From assembly GCA_001574975.1 (NCBI GenBank), contig KQ965734.1, forward strand, positions 964,579 through 995,747: a DNA stretch of 31,169 bases. The letters are read 5' to 3'. How positions within the stretch are numbered: the stretch's first letter is position 1; the number at the start of each line of letters is the position of its first letter. The stretch is from Gonapodya prolifera JEL478 (lineage: Eukaryota > Monoblepharomycota > Monoblepharidomycetes > Monoblepharidales > Gonapodyaceae). The notes under the pieces are model-generated. The model did not search any database. It was not told where the DNA came from and saw nothing but the letters and a program-made list of their open reading frames with translations. This document shows, piece after piece, positions 1 through 10,394 of this stretch. Made by a program: the position numbers and the translations under genes.

Positions 1-2
1 AC

Positions 3-2800
3 AGTGACCCAGGCGCAGCCGAGGGATGGACCATTCTCAACGGCCGCGCAGTGAAACTCGTGGGCAAGTCATCCAACTGGTTTGATGCCATGCTCGATGC
101 GAGCACATATCAGGTGCGTCGAGTGCACGAATTTCGTGTTGTGTGAGAAGAGAAGGACGTGGTCATGACGGTTCTCATCGCGCACAAGGGCGAACTTGCC
201 TTCCCAACCGGGGCTGCAGAAATGATCCAACTCTACAACGCACTTGGTACTTCCATTGGACCAGGGTGAGTGGCGACTGTGGTTCGCATCCGAGGTGCGA
301 TATCTCACCAGACCTTTGTGTCACGTTTCACGGAAGTCTCATTGCCTATGTTGGGGCAGATGATCTTAATACCGTGAGCTGTGCCGCCGATATAAGGTTT
401 TTTCACTTCTCCTGACCACAAACTTTCGAAACTTTCGAAACTTTCTCGGGGTGCTTACGCAGGCGGACCAATTCCAATCGTCGACATCCTACGGCGGCAA
501 TGCGGCTGCGTCGTACGACTTTGTGACAGGTGGACCTGATAACGGATTCGGATACGATTGTCTGGAATTGTGAGGTCTTCCCGCTCCAAGCGTTTTGAAA
601 AAAGGTTTGCTAACGCGCGCNTACCAAGATATGGCTCCGAAGGAGGGAAAGGCAATATTATCAATTGCTTCTTTGTGCGGGACTTCTATATCGTGGAGAG
701 AAGATTGCTACAGTGAGGCCAGTCGGTTTTGACACGCTTTCTCCCACCTTACATAACAATATCAAATTGGAAACGGCAGAATCACAACGACGACTTCTGT
801 GACGACGACACAAACCANTCGGTTTTGACACGCTTTCTCCCACCTTACATAACAATATCAAATTGGAAACGGCAGAATCACAACGACGACTTCTGTGACG
901 ACGACACAAACCAGCACGACGCAAAGTACAACCACCAGTGCCACTACGACCAAGCCCACCACGACATCGACTCAAACAAGCACTATAACGACAAAAACCT
1001 CCACGACTGTTCCAACCACGACGTCGACTCAAACAACCACGGCAACGCAGACGACAACGCAAACTCCCTTGCCGACAACAACGCAGACGACAACGCAAAC
1101 TCCCTCGCCGACAACAACGCAGACGACAACGCAAACTCCCTTGCCGACAACAACGCAGACGACAACGCAAACTCCCCTGCCGACAACAACGCAGACGACA
1201 ACACAAACTCCCTTGCCGACAACAACGCAGACGCCCACGGTTGGAAACACCCCTCCACCACCCGCGACAACGACTGGTCCCTTACCGGAATCAACGCAAG
1301 GGTCAACGGTGCCCCAGACTGGAATTACCACTCTTCCCGCACCTCCACCAGTTTCCCAACCAGGAACTACCACTCTTCCCCCATCGGTTCCTCCAGTTCC
1401 CCAGCCAGGAACGACCACCTTTCCCCCGCCGGTTTCCCCAGTTGTCCCGACGCAAACCCAATCTGCAATTCTGGTACTACCGCCCGTGGAAAGGCCCATC
1501 ACCACCCCTATTCCTCCAATTCTCTTGAGCACCGTGGATACAATTGCTCCTTCCAGCTCGTTGATTGTTCCCTCCGGGACACCACAGCCGTCCATCACAA
1601 TTTCAACCCCCGCGGGGACCGCAACACCACCACCCTTCCGGGACGCTGGTACGTCCGACTCATTTTCCGGATCTCTTCTCTGTAGCAACACACATTTCTC
1701 CAGTCCCATCGCAAACACTTACAATCACAAGCACTGCCGTCGCCGTTGACTCCGCAAGCTCCACGTCCTCGGGTAGACCAAGCCCCGCGGTGATAGCCGG
1801 GGCCACTGTCGGAGCGCTTGCCGGTGCTGCCCTCCTGGGATTCGGCGCAATAGCGGTAAAGGGCGGATTGTAAGCTTCTGTCTCGTTCTTGAAACGTTAG
1901 TAATGACTCATCAACATGCTCTCGCAGTTTCGGGACGGGCTCGTACACTGTGCTTGCGACGACGGGAGCGGCCGCAGGCATGGGTGGAGCCACTGCCGCC
2001 GGCGCTGGCGCTGGTGCCGCTGCATCAGGAGTCGGTGGTGCTGGGGTGACAGCTGGAGCTGGCGGGGTAACAAATGCTGCAGTGATAGCTGGGTATGTAC
2101 ATTTGCTTTTCATTCTAATCTCAGGGCCTTCTGACGCCTTTTCAGGGGTTTTTCTCCTGTTGCCCTCGCTGCCGTGGCGTCGGGGGACGCCGCGATCGGA
2201 GCGGCCACCGGGACCTCTGTGATTACGGGAGTCGGAAAATCACTTGCAGGAGGCGGTGTCTCGACCACCTTTAGTGCAGGGACCGCAACAGGAGTTGCTG
2301 TCCCCAGTGCTGCTGCGGCGTACGTAGTGGGTACCGGTGTTGGTTTGGGCGGTGCACAGGCAACGACAACGAGTGCAGCGGCCGTGGGAATGCAAGGCGC
2401 TGGGATAACGGCAAACGTCCCGGCGAGTGGTATGTCCGGAGCGGGAAGTGTGGGAAATACTGGGTCGGGTAGTGGACAAGGGGTTGGTTCGAATAGAGGA
2501 AACATCGGAGGCGCCGGGACTGTTGGAAATGTTGGGCCAACCCAGGGATTTGGAGTCGGTGCAAATACTGGACCGGTCAGCGGGATGGGAACTGGCGCCA
2601 ACATTTCAGGAATGGGACAAACAGGCGGAACGTTGCCGGGGCTGGGTGTGGAATCGAGCGGTGACGGCCTGAACATATGGCCCATTGTTGCTTCGATCTG
2701 GGCAGGGGGACAGGCTGGAGGCGGCGTTGCAGCGGCACTGGAAGAGGGGCAGGTATTGCTGCCGGCAAGTAAGCGGGATGATGATGATGATGATAAGTGA
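3..2800 (+). CDS. Mucin-like Thr/Pro-rich membrane protein, 3' part
   Basis: The gene enters from the left edge, so its start is missing. Exons I read: 3-113, 153-265, 463-569, 629-712, 876-1648, 1686-1854, then exons starting near 1931 and 2146, with stop TGA at 2798-2800. Phases agree from the 463 exon onward; the join 265/463 is out of phase by one, so a micro-exon or sequence error lies there. The N-terminal part is an unrecognised extracellular-looking domain. It is followed by about 250 residues dominated by Thr, Pro, Ser and Gln with 12-residue repeats (TTTQTPLPTTTQ type), a likely O-glycosylated stalk. A hydrophobic Ala/Gly/Leu segment (about 1780-1860) could be a membrane helix. The remainder is Gly/Ala/Val-rich, has a second weakly hydrophobic stretch, and ends in DDDDDDK. 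A surface or wall-anchored protein is the inference; no enzyme family recognised. Confidence 0.6.
621..621. other. Unknown base (N) inside an intron
   Basis: A single N lies in the intron just before the acceptor at 627-628. Unlike the N at 818, no duplicated flank is visible. It may be a gap placeholder of unknown true length. Confidence 0.9.
723..913 (+). repeat. 95-bp perfect direct repeat flanking an N (assembly join)
   Basis: Bases 723-817 and 819-913 are identical and are separated only by the N at 818. The copy contains the end of an intron (acceptor ggcag) and the first bases of the Thr-rich exon. Two contig ends carrying the same overlap, joined with a one-base gap instead of merged, explains this. 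Only one copy of the acceptor is needed; using the second copy (exon from 876) keeps the reading frame. Confidence 0.85.
1045..1233 (+). repeat. 36-bp coding minisatellite, five units plus a partial
   Basis: Units start at 1045, 1081, 1117, 1153 and 1189, then a partial unit 1225-1233. Each unit encodes a 12-residue block of the type TQTTTQTPLPTT. Differences are few (Leu to Ser in unit 2, some third-position changes), so the array expanded recently. It lies inside the mucin-like stalk of the gene at 3-2800. Confidence 0.9.
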
Positions 2801-2977
2801 TTATTCCACGTTAGAATTAATTTATGTTTTGCGAGAGTAGCTTCGCACGGATTCAAGCAATTTGAGCATAATTAATTCTGTAATGTAACTCCTGTAGAAC
2901 TAACTTCATATTTGTTTTCGACGAAGACCAAGCTGAACGCTCGTACGGCACACCAGGCTCGTTTTGAGACCATTTTC

Positions 2978-2983
2978 AATAAA
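2978..2983 (+). terminator. Possible polyadenylation signal AATAAA
   Basis: AATAAA lies about 180 bp after the stop of the mucin-like gene and before the convergent gene that ends at 3050. The position suits 3' end formation of the plus-strand gene, but no cleavage site can be seen. Confidence 0.35.
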
Positions 2984-3049
2984 ACTCATTTGTATTACTT
3001 AAAGCAAAAGGAACTATTACTACCTCTTGCACACGAAGAAAAAACTAAG

Positions 3050-4961
3050 CTATTGCGATGCTCCAAAAATCTTCAACCGCCTTTCTGCGAGGCTCATGCT
3101 CCTAAGTGTCCTGCACCGTTTCCTCAACCCCTGAGCGAGTGCTCGTGTTTTTTGATGTTCCTGCCGCTTTAAACGAGCAACAGTCGAAAGGTCAGCCATG
3201 TTGCTCACACCCCCTCCTCCCATTCCTTCTGCGACACGAACCTGCACACAAATATATGCACGCCGTCTCTGAACTGGCACACCTTGCACATGTACAATTT
3301 GGTTTTATTGATCCGGCCTTGAACTTTCACGCGACATTCCAGAACATCCCATTCTTTGTTGCAGAGGAACTTGACCCGGTATTCATCACGCTCTGAGACA
3401 GGAATGCACGGGAGGTTCGTAAGAGACCAATTGCCTTTGGCACCTGGAGTGCTGTGAAGGATGGGTGGGAGTGTGTTGAATGGTAACCTCAACCAAAGTT
3501 GTCATGAGTTCCGGGTTCTCACTCACCGCCCGCCTGCTCCAAGACACACGGGGCACCCGCGAAAGTTACCGCTGATCTCTGTAAGTCGGCCGTCGTCTTG
3601 GTGCTTTTCGAAGACCCCCGAAAGGGCTCCAGGTGATTCTGTAATGTTTGGTGGTGTGCTTCCCCCTGACGACGAGTCTGCCCGCTCCGAAGGTGAGGTC
3701 AGGTCTGCGGTCAGATGCTGGCTGTTGGCGCTTGAGCTAAAGTGAAAAATGGGTCGGGGTTACGATAAGACAGGAGATTTCATGGAGCGAAAATACTCAC
3801 CCCGAGGCAGAACGAGACAGATTTGGTGCCGTTATCTGAGCAGCGATGTTGTATGACTGTAGGTCGTCACGTTACGCTTGAAAAGTCAAATAGAGGCTCG
3901 AAACATAACACAACACTCACGAGAAAAGCTTCGGCGGTTCTCCTGTCCTTGAACCGTGGGCCTTCTTCAGTCGGAACGAGCACATGGTTACGCTGGGAAG
4001 AGGTAAGAGGTAACTGCAAAAACCCAGATCTCGATTGACCTGCCAAACTCACTAAGAAGTCGTCTGTCTCTTGCGGAGTGCACATAGACTGAACAAGCTT
4101 CGTAAACGAGATGTGGCGTTGTGGAAAGTGATGACACGTAAAGATGAGCACACTTTCTTACCGTAGTCGGTGGCTGAGAAGTGCAGCGGTTATTTTAGTT
4201 CAGTGAATCAAAGTCACAAGAAAAATTGCATACCTCAGCGACTGGTGCAACCGTGTTAAAAGGCATATCAACTATCTGAGGATGTAAATAAGGACTTACG
4301 GTACCATCCTTGTTGCATCGAAGCCCAACAGCAAACTCACCATGTTTGTTGGGGCGATATTTCTGAATTCAGTGCAAAATTCAATTGCCCCCTTTGAAGT
4401 AAGACAAATGCGTTCGGTCAGTTTCAGACTCCATGGTCAACCGAGAAAGTTTTCGGGATTCACACAAGTTGGATAGCTTGGTTCTGTACGACATTTGCGC
4501 GTTGATGAAACTGAAAACATATTTTGATTTGTGGTAAATACTAGGCAAACAACTTGGATGAAGCTCTGCAACCGTAACTCACAAAGTGTGGTGGGAGAGA
4601 TCCCGTTGTGACTGCACCGACATGAGTAAAAGGTCCAATGCCGACCTTTCCGTGAAACAAATACGTCAGCTGAAAATAATAGCGAAGTTACAAAGAATTT
4701 ACCGTGTAAGATCCTTGATTCTGGAATGTTTGTGCCGCAGAGGGTTGCTGGAACTGCTGCTGTATCTGAAGTTGTAACGCTTGAGTTCCTCTGAGACCTG
4801 GCAGCTGTTGTGACGCAGCATTCCGAAGCGGGTCCTGGAATGTGTGGGTCGCCACGAGTTTGTGGGGCTGTTGTGCCGTGGCGCTCTGAAGTCGAACGGT
4901 TCTGAATATCACGAAGGCATTACAAGGCGAAGGAAACGTACCCCCGAACTGCTGCCTTCAT
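3050..4961 (-). CDS. Unknown multi-exon protein with paired cysteines (about 407 aa)
   Basis: Twelve exons read in phase on the minus strand: 4942-4961, 4703-4901, 4583-4669, 4466-4510, 4234-4362, 4162-4173 (a 12-nt exon), 4053-4088, 3921-3992, 3801-3856, 3527-3736, 3211-3451, 3050-3166. Most donors are GTGAGT or GTAAG-like. The N-terminal 80 residues are Gln-rich (QLQIQQQFQQ). A folded-looking region follows, with a cluster LRCNKDG. The middle is Ser/Thr/Pro-rich. The C-terminal third carries CPVC, LPC, LCN, LEC, MCKVC and VCRF, which could bind zinc, then a basic tail. I recognise no family. A Gln-rich N-terminus plus a Cys-rich C-terminus would suit a nuclear regulator, but that is a guess. 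A 24-nt GT-AG segment at 4276-4299 is in frame and read here as coding. Further 5' exons are possible. Confidence 0.6.
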
Positions 4962-5265
4962 GGACAAGACCTTGTGCGGTTGGCGGGGCCCTTGTGGAGA
5001 TGACACGGATCGCCTCGAGGACAGGCACAAGAGGCTAATTAGTACCTAACCCACGCTTCATTATTGAGGTACATCTGGCACCAGTCCTCCATTGGAGTCA
5101 AGGCTACATTGAGTTCTGTAGTTGGCGGGTCACTGCGGGAAGGAATCGTCCATGATGGGTGCTAAGACCATGATAGTGTGACTGCGTACCCCACAATCCA
5201 GTCTGCCATGTCGAACTCCATTCCGGGTCTTGAGAGTGTGGATTTTTCGATTTCGTTGAGCTTTC
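4962..5265. promoter_or_regulatory. Shared divergent upstream region
   Basis: This 304-bp stretch separates the proposed starts of the minus-strand gene (4961) and the plus-strand gene (5266). It contains short open stretches on both strands, including a minus-strand one around 5067-5240, so extra 5' exons of either gene may lie here. I see no clear TATA box. Confidence 0.3.
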
Positions 5266-6603
5266 ATGGCTGCGGATCCCGGGGCTGATATAGTCTGTCT
5301 CGCAACTTTGGCATCCGGTGAACCACATATTGTGGCATGGATCATTGTGTGCACAGTACGCGACTGTGGCCCAGAACGGATAGATATCACGCGACCGCCC
5401 TTCGACCCCTGTCCGTGGAGTCTTCTGGGATCGCAAGCGCGAAAATGGAATCATCGTACGTCGATGAATCATGAGTGCCAGTACCACGAGTTCACTCATG
5501 AGTCATGATTCATCCTATCCATAAAGCTGGAACTCAGCACTATCACACACTGTGAAAGTGGTTTTCGAGTTCCCTGATGCGAAAGAGATCCTTCACAAAG
5601 CCTGGAAGGATAATTATGCCGTGGTCACAGACAGAGTCTATGACGCCGGAATCCTCGTCGCCTGTACGGTCGTATGCAACATGGCGCAGCACCGCGATCC
5701 TGGAGCGAAAGTCCGCTCCTGCCCATCAGGCAAAACGCTCAAGTGGAGGTGGACGAAGCCGAAGAGCACTGTGAGTCGAGCAAAGACGTCCGTCCCGGAG
5801 GCTCCACCTGTTTAAACTTCAACAAACTCCACTCAATAAACCTAGATACCAGAGCACCCAGAGGGTTCTGGTGACGCCGCAAGTCAGTATGTGGACCGAT
5901 ATTGCAACTTCTTGTTCCGCTTACCCCATAACTATTGAGCCAGAACTTCCCAAATTTCAGTCGAACTCGTTCAAGGAACATGCGTTTATCTGCTCGGGTG
6001 GTAAAGTCCGGTTGTGGGAGAAAGGTATGAAGAGAATCTTGCCTTAATTCCTGCAATTATGTTGTTGACACGGGTGCTCTGGTAGGAGACGTACCAAAGA
6101 AGTTCCGTGCAAAAGACAATCACGAACAGCAACAAGACACCAACGTAGACGGACATTCCAACAAACGTCCTTACAGGAAAACTCGGACGACGGCTACAAT
6201 GTCAAGCAGAGATCTCCCTGATGAGCCTTTAAGCGTCCCAACATCCTTTGATGACGTTCTTCCACCTGCAGCAACCATTTTGTACGACGCAGCGGCGCCA
6301 CCGGACCCTCTGTCGGAGAGAACAGTTAACAACCTTCCCGAAGCGTTTGTTGCGCTCTCTACCCACGTGTACGGCGAATGGGCTATCAAGGGGGCACTGG
6401 GCAATCCACCACCACACCTCCGAAGCAAGTTTGAGAAGCAAATCATCGATCCCATGACTCCACAGCCAATGAGCGCCGACGCTGAGCAAACCTTGCGTGA
6501 CGTTATGAAAGCGTTGAACCGTGTGATGAAAGCCAAGAAGGGCAACGCCGCCGGGACCTACAGGAGTCACGGAATCTCAGCGGCATCATCCAGCTCGCAT
6601 TGA
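5266..6603 (+). CDS. Unknown protein, four exons (about 370 aa)
   Basis: Exons 5266-5455, 5538-5770, 5853-6024 and 6086-6603 join with consistent phase (1, 0, 1) using donors GTACGT, GTGAGT and GTATGA. The start ATG begins MAADPGADIVCLATLASG. The first two thirds look globular, with VVFEFPDAKEILHKAW, VACTVVCN and HAFICSGGKVRLWEKG; the join to the last exon is followed by a basic segment (RPYRKTRTT). The last exon is acidic then helical (AEQTLRDVMKALNRVMKAKK) and ends in a Ser run. I recognise no domain. In exon 2 another frame is also open, starting with an ATG at 5577; I prefer the frame given because it splices in phase on both sides. The last exon by itself (ATG at 6199) is very likely coding. 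Confidence 0.5.
5498..5506. promoter_or_regulatory. ATGAGTCAT, bZIP-type palindrome
   Basis: A perfect 9-bp site of the kind bound by Gcn4/AP-1 bZIP factors lies in the first intron of the plus-strand gene, within a small cluster of TCATGAG repeats (5468-5507). The function is untested and the site may be chance. Confidence 0.2.
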
Positions 6604-6920
6604 TGTCCTAAGGCGTGCACGCTAAGGCGCTAGAGGATAAAGTTCTTTCTCAATCGAGATGGAGACCAGCTCCTAAGCTATGTGTGAGACTCAGCTTTCC
6701 TAAGCCCTGTTCCCATCGATCGACCTGCCTCTCTTTTAATTATTAAACACAGTGTGCCTCGCATATAGCTTTGCAATCTGTAGTGTCGTATTTATTCTGA
6801 ATTCAATTGTTACTGCTATGAGTTGAACATTGCGGTTACAAACATTGCTTACTGCAAAGGGCTCTTCGATCCTCTTTTTGCTGAGGACACCTCCAATCCC
6901 CAAACCACTCGAACTGCTAA
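6604..6920. other. Intergenic region between two plus-strand genes
   Basis: These 317 bp hold the 3' end of the 5266-6603 gene and the 5' region of the 6921 gene. The stretch around 6730-6850 is A/T-rich, as expected for a fungal promoter. I see no RNA gene, repeat or conserved motif. Confidence 0.5.
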
Positions 6921-8086
6921 ATGGCAGCTGGCTCGGCCAAAGTGGAGCTTCTCAAGGAAGGTGTGCCCAATGCCGAGCTACGGCTCCTCATTTGGGAGAG
7001 TTTGAGCGCTGTGGAGCGCGGAGTGGAGTGCGGGTTGTTGCGTTGCGATAAGTATGACGATGGCCCGATGATTGCGCGGTGTACGGGGAAATGCGGCGGA
7101 AAGGAGCAGTGGAAGGAGCCACAATGTGAGTGGATCGCACATATGGCCTTGGAGGAAGGTCCCAAATTGCATTAAAACCCAGCCTCTTCTGGCAGGGAAG
7201 AACCAAGGCTCAAAGATTGCCGCTCATGTTCTCAAGTGCACGGGTATTTCCATTAGCACGTCGCAGCGCAAAGAGTCCAAGTCCAAGGCAGGTGAACGTG
7301 ATGCTCCTATCCCTCCACACGAAGCTGTGGAAAACCTTATGCGCGGGGCAAACGCGGTGATGGACGTACGCGTTCTGGAAAAGATGGCTGGAGAATGCTT
7401 TGATGACGATGAGGAGACGAGAAGAGGGCCATTCCCGTGCAAGAACGGTTGTGAGAGGCAGGTCTGGGTGCTTAGTATCCTTCCGGAAGAAGCGACTCCA
7501 AGTAGGTTGCCACGACAAACTGTTTCGTGGACTCTCAGCAGATCTTTGTTCCCGCCGTGCAATCAGAGTGCTGGTACTGTATATCTCGTGAGAGAGACAG
7601 CCCTGCTCCCGTTCCTCCACCGAGAATCAAGGAGTCCTTGAGGAACGTTCTGTGGTTGGTGCTCTCAACACTAAGGGATCTGGACCTACTCTCGCCAAAT
7701 GTTTTAGAGAGTTTGTTCCAGATTTCAGTATCACCGCGGGCAGGAGAGGAAAGCAGCAACCAGGACCAAATGTTGGTGGAACAACAAGCTTACGAATCAA
7801 TCATGGAAAGCGAAGGTATTTCAACCAGAAGCCTTCTTAAGTTATTATTTTCATGTCACTCTTTCGGATGCTTTTGCTCCCAGACTACCTCTGCGGTTTT
7901 GTTGGTGTACTGGAGGACCGACTTTCTGATTGGGGGAGCTTTGAACTGATCAATAAGTCCACAAGTCTCTCCAAGGAAGAACAAAATACCCTTGAAATGT
8001 TGATGACAACTCTTTATGAGCTTTTGGAGCACAAGATGAGGGCGGAAAATGCTGCCGGAAGTGCGCCAGACCAAATGTACACGTGA
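6921..8086 (+). CDS. Unknown Cys/His-cluster protein, BED-finger-like (about 327 aa)
   Basis: Exons 6921-7125, 7196-7461, 7506-7815 and 7884-8086 join in phase with canonical GT-AG borders (44-70 bp introns). The product starts MAAGSAKVELLKEG. Two metal-site candidates are visible. The first is RCTGKCGG followed about 20 residues later by HVLKC, similar in layout to BED-type or C2HC fingers of hAT transposases and chromatin proteins. The second is PCKNGCERQ followed by NCF and ECWYC. The C-terminal half is helical (LEMLMTTLYELLEHKMRAE) and could form a coiled coil. No transposase catalytic region is visible, so a DNA- or protein-binding role is more likely, but this is inference. In the third exon a second frame is also open for about 60 codons; I rejected it because only the chosen frame joins the last exon in phase. 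Confidence 0.55.
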
Positions 8087-8326
8087 ATGCAGTGTGGGCC
8101 CCGTACCCTTGAGCACAATATCTTATTATTGCACGAAATGTGCACTGTATGAACTTGGAGAATTTAGCATTATCATGAGATGAGATAGAGGAGGTCGTTC
8201 GTTTTGGGACTTTTCTCGGGCAGCCAATTGGTGCTGTAGCACGATTAGCTTTGCACGGGTTTGTCCAGTTTGAGTGTAACTTATTTTGCAATGTAACTTC
8301 ATTACGAACTATTATCTATCTCTATA

Positions 8327-10136
8327 TCATTTTTCGTTTTTCGCGTGCCAGCCCTTCGTACCGCAATTTAAGAGCTCTTCCGTTGGAGAGGTCGGCGAAA
8401 GGCCAGCTTGCTTTATCATACCATACGTGGGGTAATTCGTGTAGCCGTTGCGATCTGGGTTGTAGAAATAATCATGGTCCCATGGTGTGAGTTCAAAATC
8501 ATTGTAGTACCGATCGACAAGGTCGGGATTGCTGATGAAAAACTGTCCCACAGCGACCAGCTCGGCTCTCTCGTCCTCAACGTCAATCGCAGCACGGTCG
8601 CGGGTTTTGTAGCCGCACGTCATGCGAAGAGTGCTTGATCCTTTTGCAACCTGAACCGACGTGTTTTTATTAGTGAGATGGTAACTACAGCCAAAATGTG
8701 TCACTCACTGAAAGGAATTGATCCAAGCCCAAGCTCTCTGGGTCGAAGGTTTGTTCCTTGTTCCCGGCGATGTGATCTGGGGCTCTTTGGTTGGGAGGTT
8801 CGACGAGGTGGACTAGACGTGCAGAGACAAGCACATTAATGACATGAGCATACTTTACCTCAGCCCTGTTTAATAATAGAACTCACCGTACGCGAGTTTC
8901 AGCTCAGTGCAGAGCGCAATCGCAGCCTTAAACGTCTCTTGCGTCAAAGGCACACTGGCGTCTTGCATATCACCAGCGTGCCCAAAGGGGCTGAACCTCA
9001 CACCGACACGATTTGGGGGATACACCGTAAGAATCGCTTCAAGAGCCTCGCGGAGGAAACGAAGACGGTTTTCGAGAGGATAGAACGAGTATGGGTCAGG
9101 CTGCTCGCGCTTGTTCGTGACGTCTTGAAGGAACTGGTCGACGATACTGAACGAAACGGTTGAACAGGTGAATACGATGAAGTGCGCATGATACTCCATG
9201 ATACGCACTAGCCATTGGCGCCATGCAATTCCACACCATCGAATCCGGCCTTTTTGGCGTTTGCAGCGGCATGGCGATATTCTTCGATAGCCTCCTTGAT
9301 ATCATCAAGCGTCATTTTCTTCGGTGTTTCGACTTCGACCATGCCGTAAGGCTTCACAAACTTGCGCAGCTTCGGCCGAACGGCAGATGGGGCAAGTGGC
9401 GGCTCGTTACCGGGCTGGAAGTCTGGCGTATTGGTTGGGGAGGGTTTAAAACAAAGGGAACGGCCACAGATAGGACAGTTATACTTACAGGAGTGGCTTT
9501 GCCTCCCTGTATGCCATAACTGGCAGAAAAACACGCCCTTCGATGCATGTACTTCCTGAACAATTTCGGTCCAACGAGCAACCTGTTCTTCGCTCCAGAT
9601 TCCTGGGGTGCTGTGGGAGCCCACTCCATGATGGGAGATGTTCTGGAGGAGTTTGTAGTGATTATGGCAGTAAGAATCGCTTTAAAAATAATCGGAACTT
9701 ACCGTAGCTTCCGAAATTAGGAGGCCACACGAAGCTCTTTGGGCATAGTACTCCCCGACAAACGGTTCTGGGACGTAGTGTGGCTATCCACACCGAGATG
9801 TCATTCGAATTGAGCCATTATGTGAAGAGAATAGCACGTGAAGAGTTGCTCGATTCACGTACAATGTCGGAACACCTTCTGCGCGTGCAGGGAGCAAAGC
9901 AAAGGCGATTCTTCAGGACCAGGCCATCACCCAAGTCTGCGAAAGAAAGGTACAAGACAACAAGACGATTGAGCTCAACGGTAATTCGTCGATTCTTCGT
10001 CAATCTCACCGATGGGTTTGAACAGCTGGAGTTTATCGCTCGGAGGCAAATTTTCGCTCCTTCCGGGAACACGTGGATTCGGGAGTATTTGCTTCTGCAG
10101 CGGAGCGGTGAGTACATTTGTAGACGGAGGTGCCAT
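8327..10136 (-). CDS. Old yellow enzyme family FMN oxidoreductase (about 445 aa)
   Basis: Eight exons, all in phase: 10010-10136, 9863-9936, 9703-9783, 9489-9642, 9209-9422, 8887-9146, 8709-8812, 8327-8650. The family (NADPH dehydrogenase / 12-oxophytodienoate-type ene reductases) reduces activated C=C bonds with FMN in a TIM barrel. Family landmarks in order: LKNRLCFAPCTRRR (FMN-binding Thr), EYYAQRAS, GVFFCQLWHTGRQ, LAPSAV, then ELHGANGYIVDQF, which holds the His/Asn substrate pair and the nearby catalytic Tyr, GVRFSPFG, and ISNPDL near the end with the usual GY.NYPTY close. The protein is somewhat longer than usual (about 380-400 aa) because of a 40-residue N-terminal extension and a longer tail. 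Odd: the conserved GRxF before the NPDL motif reads GQFF (codon 8543-8545), replacing an Arg that contacts the FMN phosphate in known structures. Confidence 0.92.
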
Positions 10137-10394
10137 CGAACAGGAGCAATCGCTTTGCTGGTCGATTTGTTTCCAGGAATCGGCTGGGAAGAATTGCCGA
10201 AGAAACGTAAGGCCGCAGGCAAATAAATGTCTAACGGTCTCTCCGCTCGTCATACATTTTCCGAGCAGCTCGACTCAAAAACAGCTCCCTGCACAATCGT
10301 TGGCGAAGCGATTATCGCTCGGAAAGAGTAGCAAAATATTATTCGAGCACATTATAGTTCTAGATTATTGTCTGGACCTGCCAGACTATATAAG

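Noticed and set aside
1045-1233. CRISPR-like array
   Set aside because: The 36-bp units are directly adjacent with no spacers and are translated as a mucin repeat in a eukaryotic gene.
1029-1718. 229-codon Val/Gly-rich open frame on the minus strand
   Set aside because: It is the antisense of the Thr/Pro repeat stalk; repetitive codons keep several frames open.
5104-5499. 131-codon minus-strand open frame
   Set aside because: It overlaps the first exon of the plus-strand gene at 5266, which joins three further exons in phase; the minus frame joins nothing convincingly.
5739-6056. 105-codon minus-strand open frame that looks protein-like
   Set aside because: It lies opposite exons 5853-6024 and the end of 5538-5770, whose phases match; I could not connect it to other minus-strand exons.
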